Below, piece by piece: positions 22,841-36,121 of a stretch of DNA of 64,000 nucleotides (positions are counted from its first letter, which is position 1; each line of letters opens with the position of its first letter). Below the pieces are notes generated by a model. It was not told the DNA's origin. It ran no database searches and saw only the letters and a list, made by a program, of their open reading frames with translations. The DNA is from Nomia melanderi (lineage: Eukaryota > Arthropoda > Insecta > Hymenoptera > Halictidae). The DNA is taken from positions 10,356,451-10,420,450 of the forward strand of contig NC_135012.1 of assembly GCF_051020985.1 (NCBI RefSeq). Reading direction: 5' to 3'. A program made the position numbers and the translations under genes.

Positions 22841-23698
22841 CGAAATTGGAAGGGGCTGAAGCGAACAATGGGGAGGGAGGGATATACATTACCAGTGGGC
22901 AGCTAGAGGATTTTCGTGTGTCCCGGAAGCTCGTGCACAGATTCGACCGGGGGCCACCGTGGTAAGAGAAAAGCCATGAAAGGGGAGAGAAAGAGGGAAA
23001 GAGAGAGGGGAAAACAGAAAGCCCACGGGAGCCGAATTTGCATCCGGCAAAGCAACCTCAGACTACTTTATTTGATTGGCTGCCCACCGGGTTACTTTCA
23101 ACCCCAACACGGACAAGTCCACGCGAAAGTACATTTCCGTATCTCCCTTCTCGCTTTCATTCAACCGTTTCTTCTCGTCGTTCCCCTCTTCCTCCTACCT
23201 TCCACCTTTTTTTTTCTCTGCGCGTTTCACCCCTTTTTTTCTTCCCGTTCCGTTCTTTTAGTTTCATTTTACACGTTCCTTCCCGGATCCTCCTTTGTTC
23301 TTCCGTATTCCCCGCCGTCTCGACAGGTTCGCCGTTTTCTTCCTCGCGTCCTCCTTTGACCCCGGTTTTCCTCTCGCTTTCCCCGGAATAGTCCCGGAGA
23401 AATGGTCCTCGATCTGTAGACCACGCCGGAGAACCCCTTGAGCCTTCTTAGGACATTTCCTTCTGCATCTCGAATCGGATCTACGCCGCGGAAGAGCGGG
23501 ACGAGCTTCAATCCCTGTAATACTTTCCCGGCTACGGACATCGACTGACTGCGCAAACAACGGCCGAATTTTCCTTCTTCTCCTCGGCTGGTCTCGTCAC
23601 TTGCGAGGATGTGCTGTATTAATTCGATGGAACTGAAGGGGCACCGTGTTTTCGATTTGCCGCATTTTACCTCTCGGGTCGTTGAAGATTTTAACCCG
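22841..23698. other. GC-rich block with GA and CT strand asymmetry
   Basis: A purine-rich run at about 22970-23030 is followed by a pyrimidine-rich run at 23140-23370. Several forward frames (22916-23359, 23038-23391) and reverse frames (23264-23560) are open but consist of Ser/Pro/Phe or Arg/Glu/Gly, as composition predicts. I call no gene. Confidence 0.4.
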
Positions 23699-24118
23699 TT
23701 AACGCGTTGAATGCCGCACGATTTCGTAGAGAGGAGTGCACAGTAATCGAAAGAATATAATATTAAATCGTTTGATCGAATTGCATTATTATTACACGTT
23801 CATCTAGCTGAATGTCACCGCGTTATATAATTTATAATATAGAAATATTTTCAAATAATTGTTCAAGTGAGTGGACTATAATTCGATTTGGTTCGAGCTC
23901 ACCGGTGACCCCCATGCAACATGTTAACTGTAGTATTTAGTTTCAACAATGTCATTAGACGCGCAAGAAAATCAAAAAATGAAGTGTGCACTCGTCAAAC
24001 ACTAAAGCAAAACAAAGAATTACATGTTTACCTGAAAAAATAAATAATCCATCCTCGAAGGAATTAGTATCATTTCAAGCTTGACGTGTATACTCGTCAG
24101 ACGTAGTTAACTGGTTAA
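23699..24118. mobile_element. Possible TTAA-flanked element (GCGTTGAATGCC left end, ACTCGTCAGACG right end)
   Basis: It begins TTAACGCGTTGAATGCC and ends near TATACTCGTCAGACGTAGTTAA. The right part (ACCTGAAAAAATAAATAATCC and the following bases) recurs at about 44945-45065 and 56560-56685, each time ending in an (A/G)TTAA. The two ends are only loosely inverted, so the exact left boundary is uncertain. Confidence 0.45.
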
Positions 24119-24947
24119 GGCCGTAGTCTACGCAATTGAAGTTGAAATGTAGACGATCATAAAGGGTGTTGCTTTACAAGGTCATTACTGTCACAGCATT
24201 TGCTTATAATCTGATAGAAGATAATGGACTGATTGCAAATTACCTTAGTTGTCAAAAAAGAATTTGATGGAAATTCGGTTTTCTGTTCTGCTCTGCTTTC
24301 ATTGTCACTGCATTGTCACGGCGGGATGTCGTTTAACCCCATGGCCTTTGATTTCTTTCATAACTGCGCTCGCCGGGATAACTTTGTCAATAATAATTTA
24401 CCAAAAAACAAAGGAAAATTACTAAGCAAGCTTTACTGTGTTAAAAATTAAAGCTCTGATTCTTAGTTCCCTTCGGTAAGTATTGTGGGATTGTTTTTAT
24501 TATGACCTGGGAAATGTGATCGAAGAAAATTGTAAATTATATTATTGACCGTGTTGAATGTTAAGTAGTAAATATCGAATGTTGTATTTTTTGTTTTACC
24601 GTTCATACAAAAGAAGTGTAGACTGGTAGTTCTAGTGTTAATTTTGATAGACCATAATCTAGAGTGGTCTGATCTTGACAATGGTTTTTATTCTGTATTT
24701 TTTTCGTCTGTTTGTTGAAAGCAAAGTGTGAAGACAAAAGGAATTGTATCAACGTTCTTCTCACGGCCCAACCTTTTAACTCTTTTTTATTGTAACGTTG
24801 TAGGATGTAAATAATGTTATAGTGTCACTCATTTTATCGTCAAGTTCAACGTCAATCTTAAGGATCAATGACGTGCCTACATCCGTGTACGATAAAATGT
24901 TTCACAAAAATGAAACTCAGGTGGAATTCCGTGTATCCATCAGCTAG
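24119..24947. other. Non-coding stretch with one MITE half-end
   Basis: GACTGGTAGTTCTAGTGTTAA at 24621-24641 is a right terminus of the CACTAGAACTACC family without an obvious left partner. The ORFs at 24233-24451 and 24463-24681 are not recognisable. Confidence 0.4.
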
Positions 24948-25055
24948 TCACATGACAATAATTGTTCAAAAAACGTGTATTTGTATACTTTTCGGAATTA
25001 TGACCTCGAATCACACGTTGACGAGCCAGAACGAGCCTACCATGATGAGGACAAG
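24948..25055 (+). CDS. Weak candidate coding exon, unrecognised protein
   Basis: In this frame, after an in-frame TAG, the sequence reads a 36-codon segment ending NYDLESHVDEPERAYHDEDK, immediately followed by a strong GTAAGT donor at 25056. Charged and polar residues are balanced as in real proteins. The acceptor (ATCAGCTAG) is poor and there is no ATG. Another frame over the same bases is also open (24868-25059). The product is not recognised and no partner exon upstream is visible. Confidence 0.22.
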
Positions 25056-25193
25056 GTAAGTCCCTACCTTTAATGACTACGTCTGAGACACCGATCGATT
25101 TCTGTTCTGTACATCGGCGATGCTCGACGTCGGAATAATCATCCGATTTAATAAAAACGGCTTATCCACGAAACAATGGACTGTCGCTTGCAG

Positions 25194-25223
25194 AGCGACA
25201 GCGTGTCCGGCGAGGCAGCATAG
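25194..25223 (+). CDS. Weak candidate terminal exon paired with 24948-25055
   Basis: After the acceptor TGTCGCTTGCAG, the phase-0 continuation reads SDSVSGEAA and then TAG. The intron would be 138 bp, a usual size for compact insect introns, and both sides are phase 0. The pairing is inferred from splice signals only. Without a known homologue it could be coincidence. Confidence 0.18.
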   Translation, partial: SDSVSGEAA

Positions 25224-28200
25224 AGGCTGCACCGGCAAGTCCCTTTCCACGCCAATGTGCTCGCCTATCTGCTTCCCTCTACTCGATATTAAACGGTTTT
25301 TGTCTTGCCGAGTGAAGTGTTTCAGCGTTACTCGTCTTTTTGCGATCTTTCTCGGATAGTTTCTTTGACGATGGATCAGAATACTTCTCACAGCCTTAAG
25401 ATTATGTAAATGTTTTTGCTACTGTGTTATATTCGATATTGAATTCGGTAGTCTGTTCATTTTTCCTAGTGAAACTGTTTGATACAAAAATGCTTTTTGA
25501 TATAGAACTTTGTTAATATAATTATTAGTAGAATGTTTTCTTGAAAGATTACACTCTATATGTAATGATTGCATAGCAACACAGATCGATATTACATTAG
25601 AAACGATTGTTTATTTCATTTGTCGCTCAATTGTCGTGCAAACGTTTTATGAAAATTATGTTTCTTGTATAAATAAAATAAAAGCAGACATAAAAGTGTT
25701 TCATTTATGTTCAAGCAATGAGACCATTTTTATTTTACTAGATCTTTTGGAGTTAATTTTTGTTCAGTTGAATAGCATTAAAAAAAAATTTTGGTTAAAA
25801 TTTCAGTTTAATTCTGAAAGTATCTTGAAACATGTTTTTAATAAATAAATATATGCAATCACGATATTTATAAAGTATTAGAAGATATTGTTTTGTGACT
25901 TACTTATAGGTCTAATGAATGAAGGTCTTCAAATGGACTCTTCCAAGACACGCTTATAATATTAATACACTTTAATTTCAATACATTAGCAGATACTTCT
26001 TTTGTTGGTACCCCGTTAGACGTTTTAGCTGCACATACGTTTCCTATGTATAATAGAAAGACGAAGGTAATGAAGCGGGCTGTTTTCACGTTTTAAGCTG
26101 CGCGAGTATCGCTGTAGGATATTTTATTAATTAGCTAATGGTCAACATGCTTTCCTGCACCCGTTTATGCGTTATAACATAAACAGGTTTCAAGAAAATA
26201 TTCAAACCCCACAAAGGTTCGAAAAGAGCGTCGTACCATAAAAAATTAGTTGCACTGGGAATTGCAAAATGGTAACTGGTTACTGCATTAAATGTGAACA
26301 CAAAGATTCTACCCTTTTTATTTAAACATTAATTGTAATATTAATTTTAAGCATTTGGAAATATATCATGGTGGATATTAATTAATTGATTAGTGAAAAA
26401 CATGGTACCAATTCATCGACAGTGAACTTTATTTGCAATTATGAATCAATGAAATATGATTACTCAATAAAATTTTTTCTAAAATGATATTATTAATATT
26501 TTATGTGTTTCATTTACTTATTCATTAAATATGTACTGTTAAAAATAATATTCAGTTATAATCACAAGTCAATTGTTAATTATAACAATTTAATACAATA
26601 ATTATAATCATTCAATCATATTGCTTATATTCGCGTGATTACTTTTGTTACATATTAATCATAATCATAATTTTTACCACTCAGTAATCATGTTCAATTA
26701 TTGATAATATCAATATTCATACCAAAAAATTAATTACAGAGTGCTCGCGATAGATTTACTTTAAATTAGATTCCACATTCCCATCTTTGATATGCATGGT
26801 ACAAAACAACCGACGAGAAAAGACCATTTACAGAATTTGAAATTATAATACAGAAAAAAATGTCGTGGTTGTTCCATCAGAGGTAGATTAAAAATAAATA
26901 TAAAAATATCTGATGAAACTTTTTCTCACAGGAAACCAATACTGAATATCAGTTGGCCGTAGAAGGGAATTCAGCCTACGCATTCATTATTCATTGTTAT
27001 ATACACATATAAAGCAAGCAAACATATAAGCGTATCAGATCAGTTTTCAGAGCATATTTTTACAGAACTAGAATATATCAAAAACTTGATTCCACATTAC
27101 TCCTCCGTTAAATGAGAAATTATTCCTCAGATCCCGCTGAAAATATTCGCATTCATACGAAATTCCGATTATAGGAATTTTGCTATACCTTATTAATCGC
27201 GAACGACATTAAAACTCGTGACATTAATTGTCCGCATTTGTCCTACGGGGACGTGCATTATGCATGTTCATCACGGATGTGGGGTTACCCACAGAACTTA
27301 ATGGTTTCTCGATAATAATAGTTCTCGAGTCATTGTAGCGGTAGTATCTTGGACTTTGGTCCTTTCTCAAAAGCTTTGGAACCGCCCGCATTGAGTTACA
27401 GCAACTTCTGCTTGTCTACCGCAGAAGACAGACTTAACTGGAAATCGCTGGCTCTTATATAATGTATTCGCGGTTAGAATGTCTCTCTGTTCGTAACATT
27501 TCAAGAATCGAACGGGCTCTTCTGCAATTGATTTTCGTAGACAATCGTCTCTCTTCGTTTCCATAGATCAATTGCAAAATTAGATTCATTTTTATTCGGT
27601 GCACGCTTCATTTTATTGTTCCTACAGAAATAGATTTATATAGACCTTGGAAATGAGAGCTTTAAAACTAGGGAATTTTGATACGCTTCCGTATAATTTC
27701 ATTAATTAACATCAATGTGAACTTCTACAAAATAGTGTTTATGAAATTCAGAAGGCATCGGATTTAGGGGTTCCGTTAGTTTCGTGTTACTTTGATCAAG
27801 AATTTATCATGTATAATTAGAAATTATTTTGTAATGAAATATTTTTCTAAATAACTTTTCACAGTTTACTCAAAGTATATTGACTGTTAGTCATGCGTGG
27901 TTTGAAGCGTGTGCGTGGGGAACCAAAGGATTTCGATCGACAACAAAATCGTGACTTTAGTTCGATAGTTAGTCGATGATTGTGAAGGCCGGGCAGGGAC
28001 TTTGAATCGAAACGATACTGTTTTCCGCGATCTATCTTTATTCGAAACTAAATAGAAATACGAGCTGGCTTAAACCCTGCATGATGAAGGGTGGGCTGAG
28101 ACCTCATAGGCGTAACCAAGTTTCCGTGTCTCATAATATTTTGGTGTAATCGAATGAAATTGCAGGAAACTGTATTGATTGCAAACGGAATTGTTGTTTA

Positions 28201-29000
28201 TTCACACTTTTGCGTCACCGTCTTTACATCAGTTTTCTAACTAATATTATTTATTAATTTTTCTAAATCTGTGTTCGAAGTATCAATTTATTTCCTTCGA
28301 TATTCTTTATCGGTTACATACGAACAATGCGATTAAAGTCAATTGTTTAGACATCGATGACCAATGTTTCCGGCGACTTTTATTTTTAGGTACATTTGAG
28401 TGCTATCAACAATTCATTTATTTCCCAAGAAATATTTAGTGCTACGTTTGGGGTCTTCTTCATAATGAAATTATTATTATTGTTTCAATCTATCACAGTG
28501 GCTACTAATATTTATTAGAATTAAACCATACACTTACAGAATGTTAGTAAAATAATTCGAATTGAATTTTAATTCTATTCGTTACGTACAATTCTCTAAA
28601 TAACAAACAAAAAGTTCACGAAGATAAAACACCCATAAACTAAGCTTCACACACACAAAATCTCTAATAAACATGTATTTACATCATTTAAACGTAACAT
28701 TGAATTCGTGAATTCTACGAATACCTGAAGTCCACGTTAATTCTACTTATTTTTTCACCAGCATCGAAATCAACGAAGTATTAACGACAGAACTACCATC
28801 TGAAATTAATGGAACGACGGGCGTTCCCGAATACATTTACATCGCCCTAAAAATGTATTCCACACCGACGCATTGAACATTTAATCCGCGGTGTACAAAC
28901 AAAATCGAGAATGCCGATTGAATATAAAAATAAACGAAACGCCGAACGCTGTTCCGCAGCGAAATCTGTGTCGGCGAAATTTCCGGTTTATTTGTCTCTT
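25224..29000. other. AT-rich gene-poor stretch
   Basis: I see no supported gene in these 3.8 kb. Short ORFs (25636-25848 +, 25904-26089 -, 27367-27564 -) lack motifs. A single CACTAGAACTACC-type end (TTAACGACAGAACTACC) lies at 28777. Confidence 0.45.
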
Positions 29001-31997
29001 TATCGGTTACGCCTATGGTAAGGGTTCTCCCCTTGATTTCCACTCGAGGCTGCCAACTTCGTACCTCCATTCTAGGTTCCACTTGATCGAATTAATCCAT
29101 TCCCAATCTAATTAAATCGCGTGAATGTCTAATTTCACACACGATCCGTTTTCGTCGCGCGTTCTGTCGATACTTCCGTATCGAACGGTCCGTTCACATG
29201 TGCGCGCTAATAGCGACCAATTACTTGAAACGTTTGCGCTGATAGACTTTCCCCGTAAGAATGAGTAAATACACCACCGCGCCGCGGGGGTCCGGCTTTA
29301 CTGTTCACTTTATGTACGCCGATACACTTTTCGTTTCGGGATTCAATCCCGTATCACGTACGCGACAACTTTCGTCCGCCGGTATTGATTTTCTAACGCG
29401 CCACTAAAACTACTTAGACGATGTATCTGCTGGTTGGAAGTGTGTCTCGTGAATTTGAAAATCTTTTCCGGAAAAATCGGAAGGTTGACGTACATGAATT
29501 TCGGTCGTTCATTACCGCGTGAAACTATAGCTACATAGGTGCATTACGTTATTAACATGTTTGTGTATTTATTGTGATACAGTATTGTTGCATGGAATTA
29601 TATTTAATGTGATCTTGTTAACATGCTTGGAGCGTCCTTATTAAAATACAATATTGTAGATAATTAATATTTCATGAGATCTTATTAAAATGTTTATGTC
29701 TGTATTATGAAATATTATTGCATATAGTTAATATTATTATTAAAACTATAATAGAGTGTTTTAGAATTAAAGACTCAAATATTTTAGTTTTGTTTAGTAA
29801 GTGTCTAAGTGTTCTATGCCCAATAGTGTATTTTCTAATGTATAATATAGAAATTAATTATTCAACATTGAAAGAAGATCTCAATTAACGCTTCTTTTTA
29901 AATTATGTGTTTATTGCTGCCTTAGTGTGTTAGTCATTGACGATCACATTAGGTTACACTTGCGTTGTAATTGATTTTGTATCTGTTATGCAATTAAGGA
30001 TTGTCTATGTCACATGGAACTAGTATTACGTAATCAAGGTGTGGATTGTTGTAATTGGTATTAATTACGTATTAATATCTTTTTACTTAAAAATATTTTT
30101 TGAATATGTAATTATCTCTTCCTTAATTGTTACATTTCCTTTACTTTAGTAACCACTTATTAATCATATTCAAAATTATAACTCATAATTACTGATTGAG
30201 AGTAACGATACTCAATCACAATTCCTGACTACCGAGAAATCATAATAACGATAATCCTTAATTACACTACTTAAATGGTCGTTTTCAACTTAAAGAATCA
30301 AAGTTGCCTGATGCAATAAGTTAACCTACAAACGTTCAATAATTAAAGAAAACCGAAATTTTTTTAATTACCAAACTTCTCATACACGTTTGTTCCATAA
30401 ATCGTGAAACTTAAACAAAAAACATTCCTCGGTTATATATTTTTCATTCCACAGAGAACGACGAGCCAAAATACGACAAAGTTAGAACCCGATCGAATCC
30501 GCGCACTAATATATCAATCTTAATAAACGGAACGACGCCTATCGAATTTAACATGTTTTAATTTAAACACGTCCTACCGGAACCGGCCGCGATATCAACA
30601 ATTCCATGCGGAACTTAACAGAATGAACAGTTATCGCGGCGTTTCGCTGCGAAATAAATTATAACTGTATTTTGCGCCTCCGCGGCATTTTGTCATTCAT
30701 ATTTTAATCCGTATTTTGAAATTTCATACGATATTGAATTTCGTATGCGGTCCGCGGCCGTGTTTCCAATTTTTTGCTGTACCCGTGTACACGCTGCCAT
30801 TCGATGACAATCTCTTTTTCACGGGGCTTGAATTTCACGACGCGCCGATCGACGCGGCGATATTTCCCCCCCGATCATCGTCGAAACGCAATAACAAACG
30901 AAACTGCGAAATAGTTTGTTCGACGTTCTTGAAGTTCGGAACTTCGCTCGGCCGGTGTATTTCTCCGCGGCACAGAGGAGGCTTCGACAATATTGTAATT
31001 ACACCGTCAAATGGTCGATTAACGCAAATTTAACACCCACGGCCTGCATCTCCGCTCGTAATTAACTTCGCGGAGACATCAAACCGATTAGCACGCTCCC
31101 CTGAACGGAGTTTTCCCTCGGCAAATGCGCGGCTGCTGGGGATAGGTCTCGTCTTTCATATTCGTAATCCAGATTTCTCGAACTCGCTCCGCGCGACGGC
31201 GACAGTTTATCGCTAAGAGACGAACGTCTAAGTTTTCCTCCGGATTCTTCTATGGTCTAATATTTCCGGGTTCAACGTTGAACATTTAAATTATGCTCGT
31301 TTGATACTCGAGTTTATCCGCTAATTGCTGCTCTGAGGATCTTTATGCTTTATATTTTAAAGAATGTAATTAGCGAAATAGGATTATGAGTTTTTCCCGA
31401 CAAGTGTAAAAAGTATGAACTATGTTTTAAATATTAGTTGCTGTATGTGTCTTTGTCATGCGCATTCTACGCAGTTCTGTATTTCCATTCCGTGAATGCA
31501 TTAAAATCTACGGTCCAGTAATTATATTCGTAATTTCTCCGCGAAACTGTGAAAATTGAAACTGAATCAACGAAATTGCTAATTTATACATTAAAATGTG
31601 TTTAAAGTGATGAGGTGTCATTTTATCATCATATATGTAGTTTTTGTTAGAGAAGTAAGTTTTAGGAGTTATTTACTGATGTATACTAAGTATATGAAAT
31701 TAAATTGTTTCAAATGATTGGGAAGAGGTTTTTAAGGAAATTGCATAATCTAGTTTTGAATATTTACGAAGGTACGTAGAAATAATTCCTGATAAGGAAC
31801 AATATATTCTATTGTAGTTATCGAATTTTGTATTTAATTTTTTCTGACTCCATTAGGTTCCGAGACATTTTATAATATTTATAATATTTATAATATAACT
31901 GTTAATAAACATGCTAATAGACTCCTATAAAAATATATGAGTCGAAGATTTTATAATGTTTGAAAAGATAATTTTAATCCGGCTGGTAGTTTCAGTG
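29001..31997. other. Alternating CpG-rich and AT-rich non-coding DNA
   Basis: CpG-rich blocks lie at about 29000-29400 and 30480-31260, with AT-rich DNA between and after. The forward ORF at 30716-31033 sits in the second block and is not recognisable. MITE termini occur at 29401 (CACTAAAACTACTTAG) and at 31980-32001 (CTGGTAGTTTCAGTGTTAA). A short ATTTATAAT repeat is at 31870-31900. Confidence 0.4.
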
Positions 31998-32198
31998 TTA
32001 ACACGTTGACTGTCACGGAGGCCACCGATGACCTTCCAAATTGCCGAAGAACAAAAAACTTGATTTTAAATAAAAATATTTATGACTACTATATACCGAA
32101 TCATTAATAATTATTCCCAATATCACTTGCCTTTGTTATCAAAGAATAAGTATTATTGCACGCGACGCTAGAAATTCTCACGACAGTCGACGCGTTAA
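31998..32198. mobile_element. TTAA-flanked MITE with CACGTTGACTGTCACG ends
   Basis: The left end TTAACACGTTGACTGTCACG and the inverse of the right end, TTAACGCGTCGACTGTCG, form a clear terminal inverted repeat, each with TTAA. It is 201 bp and non-coding. Its left TTAA is shared with a subfamily-1-type terminus ending at 32001, so one element probably inserted at the other's edge. Confidence 0.7.
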
Positions 32199-33407
32199 AG
32201 TGTTTCCCCGACGTCCTCTAAAATTGATAGAACGCAACGTAGGCCCTCCTCCAGACACCCATTCAATTATCACCGTTAATTCCGAACATCCGCGAAATGT
32301 CAAGCTCCCGTGAACGTGTCGGCCCGTTCCTTTTTGATAAAACAATTTCGAAACAACGAAAAGTTCCTCGGGCAAGAAATATCGAAGTTCGCGGGAGCGG
32401 AGGAGCCAACGTTGACTCACCTCTTAAAAAGGATACAATTCTACGGTCGATCCTCATCGTCGCGACCCACTTCAGCATCTAGTTAGGTGTGCCGTGGGAG
32501 AGAGGTTGTTCTTATTTCCTTTCTACCCGCCTGAAACTCGAATTTAATGCTTTCTAATGGAGGAAAAGTCGTCGCCGGGCGGCTGGCGCGCGATCGCGCG
32601 GCATTTTTGCGTCGTCCCTTTAGCGGGAGCGCCGCGGAAAGCGCGAATATAATTGCTCGAACTCGGAAAGGTGGAGACGCCGGAATAACAGACACGAATG
32701 TGGCCTCGTCCGGGGGGGGGGGAGAGAGCTCAGGGAGATTGGAAAGGACGGCGGAGGAAAGGTGTTGACGCGGACCGGCGAGAGGGAAGCGTCACCGTTT
32801 GATGTTTGAGTATGTTGCCAGAAGAACCCGCCTATTCACGGTTACGCTGGAAAAATACTGCAAAGGCGAGGCACTCGCTTTTCCACTTAAATCGACTCGG
32901 TGCCTGCGCCTCCGATACTTTACGAACGTTCCTATCGATCACGATAATTACTTACATAGGCTGGCCCGTCGCCGCTGCTGTTGCTGGGATGATTGTTTAT
33001 CAAAGTGTATGTCGCGAACGAAGAATGAAATTGTTGGGTTTAACGGACCGACACTTTGTACGTAACTATTCCTACTGTAACCAGTCCAATCATTGAATAA
33101 AGTTAAGCAAGTTAGATGATAAATTGTTCTTCGTGGAAACAGGCGGAAGGAAAAATAAACATTGAAAAACTGATTAATCGAATAGTATAAGAATTGATAT
33201 AAAGGTAAATAGTAACGGAAAAGAATGGAGAATTTCAAATCAAATTTTAAAACCGGCTGTTAGACCGGTCATGGTGTGTTTAGTGTTAATGAGAAATTCT
33301 GAGGGTATTCTCAGCAAATCAGTGAGATTATTGCATTATCATTTTTATTTATTTGAAGCCTTTACGATCGACAGTTTTCTGGTGAGAGTACCGATTAGTC
33401 GAAGCAA
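32199..33407. other. CpG-rich block, then AT-rich DNA
   Basis: GC is high to about 32960 and includes an 11 bp G run at 32712-32722. Overlapping ORFs occur on both strands (32178-32420 -, 32547-32768 +, 32799-33065 +, 32806-33096 +), with none recognised. A decayed MITE terminus, GTGTGTTTAGTGTTAA, ends at about 33289. Confidence 0.4.
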
Positions 33408-33581
33408 ATATATATTTTTTTTATTTTACTATAAGTGATTTATATATATATATTTTTTACTTTATTATAAGTGATTTATATATATATTTTTTTTATATAT
33501 TTTACTATAAGTGATTTATATATATTTTTTTTTATATATTTTACTATAAGTGATTTATATATATTTATATAAATTTATATA

Positions 33582-33624
<43 letters not shown>

Positions 33625-33637
33625 TATATATAGTATA
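33408..33637. repeat. TATA-rich minisatellite grading into an (AT)n tract
   Basis: A unit of about 37-40 bp containing ACTATAAGTGATTTATATAT is repeated about four times (33408-33565). It is followed by (AT)n to about 33637. Such runs are slippage-prone and often assembled with errors. Confidence 0.85.
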
Positions 33638-33662
33638 GAAATAATAGAAATAATAAGTATTC

Positions 33663-33895
33663 ACAACACTCCTCGATCGCAAGTGGTAAAGATTTCAAAC
33701 AAAATTTGACAAGCATAAATATTACTCAATTCTGTTGAATTAAAATTAATCATTATTCTTCTGTTACCAATAATTATACTTTGGAGCAAATACGTAGAAT
33801 GTGCCTACAATGTTTCTCTTTCTTCAATAAATGATTAATGGCAATGTAGTTGTATCGATCACAATTGACGAAGAAATCCTAGAGCAAGGGGTTAA
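33663..33895. mobile_element. TTAA-type MITE, CCCCTTACC subfamily, left end degraded
   Basis: It shares GGTAAAGATTTCAAACAAA, TATTACTCAATTCTGTTGAA and TACCAATAATTATACTTTGG with 2996-3226 and ends GAGCAAGGGGTTAA. The left TTAA-CCCC end has been lost or mutated. It is non-coding. Confidence 0.6.
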
Positions 33896-35941
33896 TATCA
33901 TGAAAAAGGGATAACGAACGTTACAGAATTTCATTCGAACTCGAAATTAAAAATTAGGGTGGTCGGGGGATAATCTGTTCTCACTTTATGACGTCGCGCT
34001 CGTCATCCCTCCCCCAACACCGCACCATCGTTTGTTCTCTCAGGATTATTCGTTTATTGGCTCATTGTGGATTCCTCCTGTCCTTTATGAGCGGCGTTTA
34101 CTTTTCTTGCATGCTAAACATCCGTTTCCCCTGCCGCAGCTCCTCCCCCATTTTTCCCTTTTTTTTTCTTCGCCGCACGCGCTTTGACACCCTCGCGGAA
34201 TCATTTATCCCTAGCGGCGCGGCGGGCCGCAGGAGAGCTATTTACTGATTGGTTGCTATTTAATTCACCGTAACGCGTTTCTGATAATTAATTGTTTCAC
34301 TACTAAGGACAGTGTGTTTATTACTGCGATTTGTTGCGTCACCGTCAAGGGGATTCATCTCGGAGAGTAATTAACCGAGGATTTCGTGACGAGTTCCGCT
34401 GCTGAAAGAAAATGTTAACGTCAATCATTTTTAACAATGCGTTTGTATTATCTTTAATTAATTGAAATTCCTTCTAGGAGAGCTTAACGAGAAACAAAAA
34501 ATTTATATTGTACTAATTAATAGTGATTCTCATGTTTATAGGAGTATAAAATATAAATTTTAATAAAGAGGAGTATCGTTTAGTATTTCCTTGAATATTT
34601 TGAACCAGTTTAAGGGGGAATAACAACTCGCAATTCACGCGATATACAAAAATATTTCCTCTATAAAATAAAAATTCTGTAAAAAATTCGTTAGAAATTA
34701 CATTTTTAACGGTAACATGTAGTCATAATTCACAATTTGTTCATAATTATATACACTTCATTTTTCCGATTTACACGTTCATCCCTTCAATTTAATAATA
34801 AATTTCTATTAACAATAATTGCATACCGTACACTAATATTAATTTACTAATAATCTATTAATATTACCTATTACAATTGATAATATAATACATATAATAT
34901 ACATTACAATATCACTATACATACCGATACGTCATTTATCAATTGTCACTAATCCAACCGTTTAAACGAATTCCACTTCTCGCAGGAAATGTTCATTTTC
35001 CTCTCGCCCGGCAGGACACTTTAGCTATTCTTTGTTCGCGCCGTTTCGTCAGAGCGTGCAATTCCGAAATGGCCGCGCGGAAGTAGGCGCTGCCCTTTTA
35101 AAAACGATCGAACACGTTTTCTCGGTTGGTAAAGTCATTCCGGGCGTCGGGAGGCGGCAATGAGATTATAAATTCGTATCGTCGATGACAAATTATTAAA
35201 TTCGACGAGGTGTTCGTCAAGGAACGGATAATGCAATTTTTATACGCTTCACTTGCACCGTACCATTATCGATTCGCGTCGCTCCCATTCGTCCCCGTTC
35301 CCCGTTCAGCTGTTGCCTCGATCGTGTTAAAAATTATGCGACAAATTTTTATATTTTCGAGGACGTCCGTCCGGTGGACCGAACCCTGAATGAGGAAGCA
35401 GGGACTACGTAAGGGTATTTTCCATATTTATGATCTGGTTAATAATCGTCCCTTGTCTCGTCACCATTTCCCGCCATATTTAATGGAACACGGGATCTAT
35501 TCACAGTGCGCGATTCCATTTTCATAATCTATTACGCTCGTATAAATCTTCGGCTAAATCTGCTCGTAAGTTTCCCTTCGGCGTGAGGAAAATAGCCTTT
35601 TATTTTCTATTCAAATTTCTACTCGATTTTCTGGTTAATTTTAATTGTTGATGGCACTTATATGTAGATTGTAAATTTTGCAGAATTAGAATTATAGTTT
35701 TGTGAACTGTTTTAGCTGTGTTTTTTAGAAATTTTCTATTGGAAAACTGATACTTCATTTCCTCAGGTGTAAAATAGTAGATTAGGGAAGTTTTAATAGT
35801 TGTAACTTTTTGAAATGGTCAATATGAATTTAGAATGACTGAACAATGTAATATACTGTTTTGGAAATGTCTAGTGGGTTACTAACTAGGTTTTTTGTGA
35901 TGTTTAAAGAGGTTGAAAAATTATCAATAGAAATTATTCAA
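33896..35941. other. Two CpG-rich blocks separated by AT-rich DNA
   Basis: The blocks lie at about 33960-34410 and 34970-35600. The ORF at 33988-34248 (+) is Ser/Arg/Phe-rich and unsupported. Nothing gene-like is recognised elsewhere in the stretch. Confidence 0.4.
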
Positions 35942-36121
35942 TTAACACTAGTACTATTCAGTATTTAATATGATTGATATGTAGTATTTGTAAACATTAT
36001 AACTAGAGTTTTTCAGGTGTCAACAGATATTCATTATAGTACTTAAGTGCAGTACTTAAGTATTTATATATTAACAACTGCAAATTTAAAAAACGTTATA
36101 TCATGGTAGTTTTAGTGTTAA
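35942..36121. mobile_element. TTAA-flanked MITE, subfamily 2
   Basis: It starts TTAACACTAGTACTATTCAG and ends ATGGTAGTTTTAGTGTTAA, with TTAA on both sides. The interior contains TTTAATATGATTGATATG and TTCATTATAGTACTTAAGTG, shared with 19632 and 47866. Confidence 0.75.
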
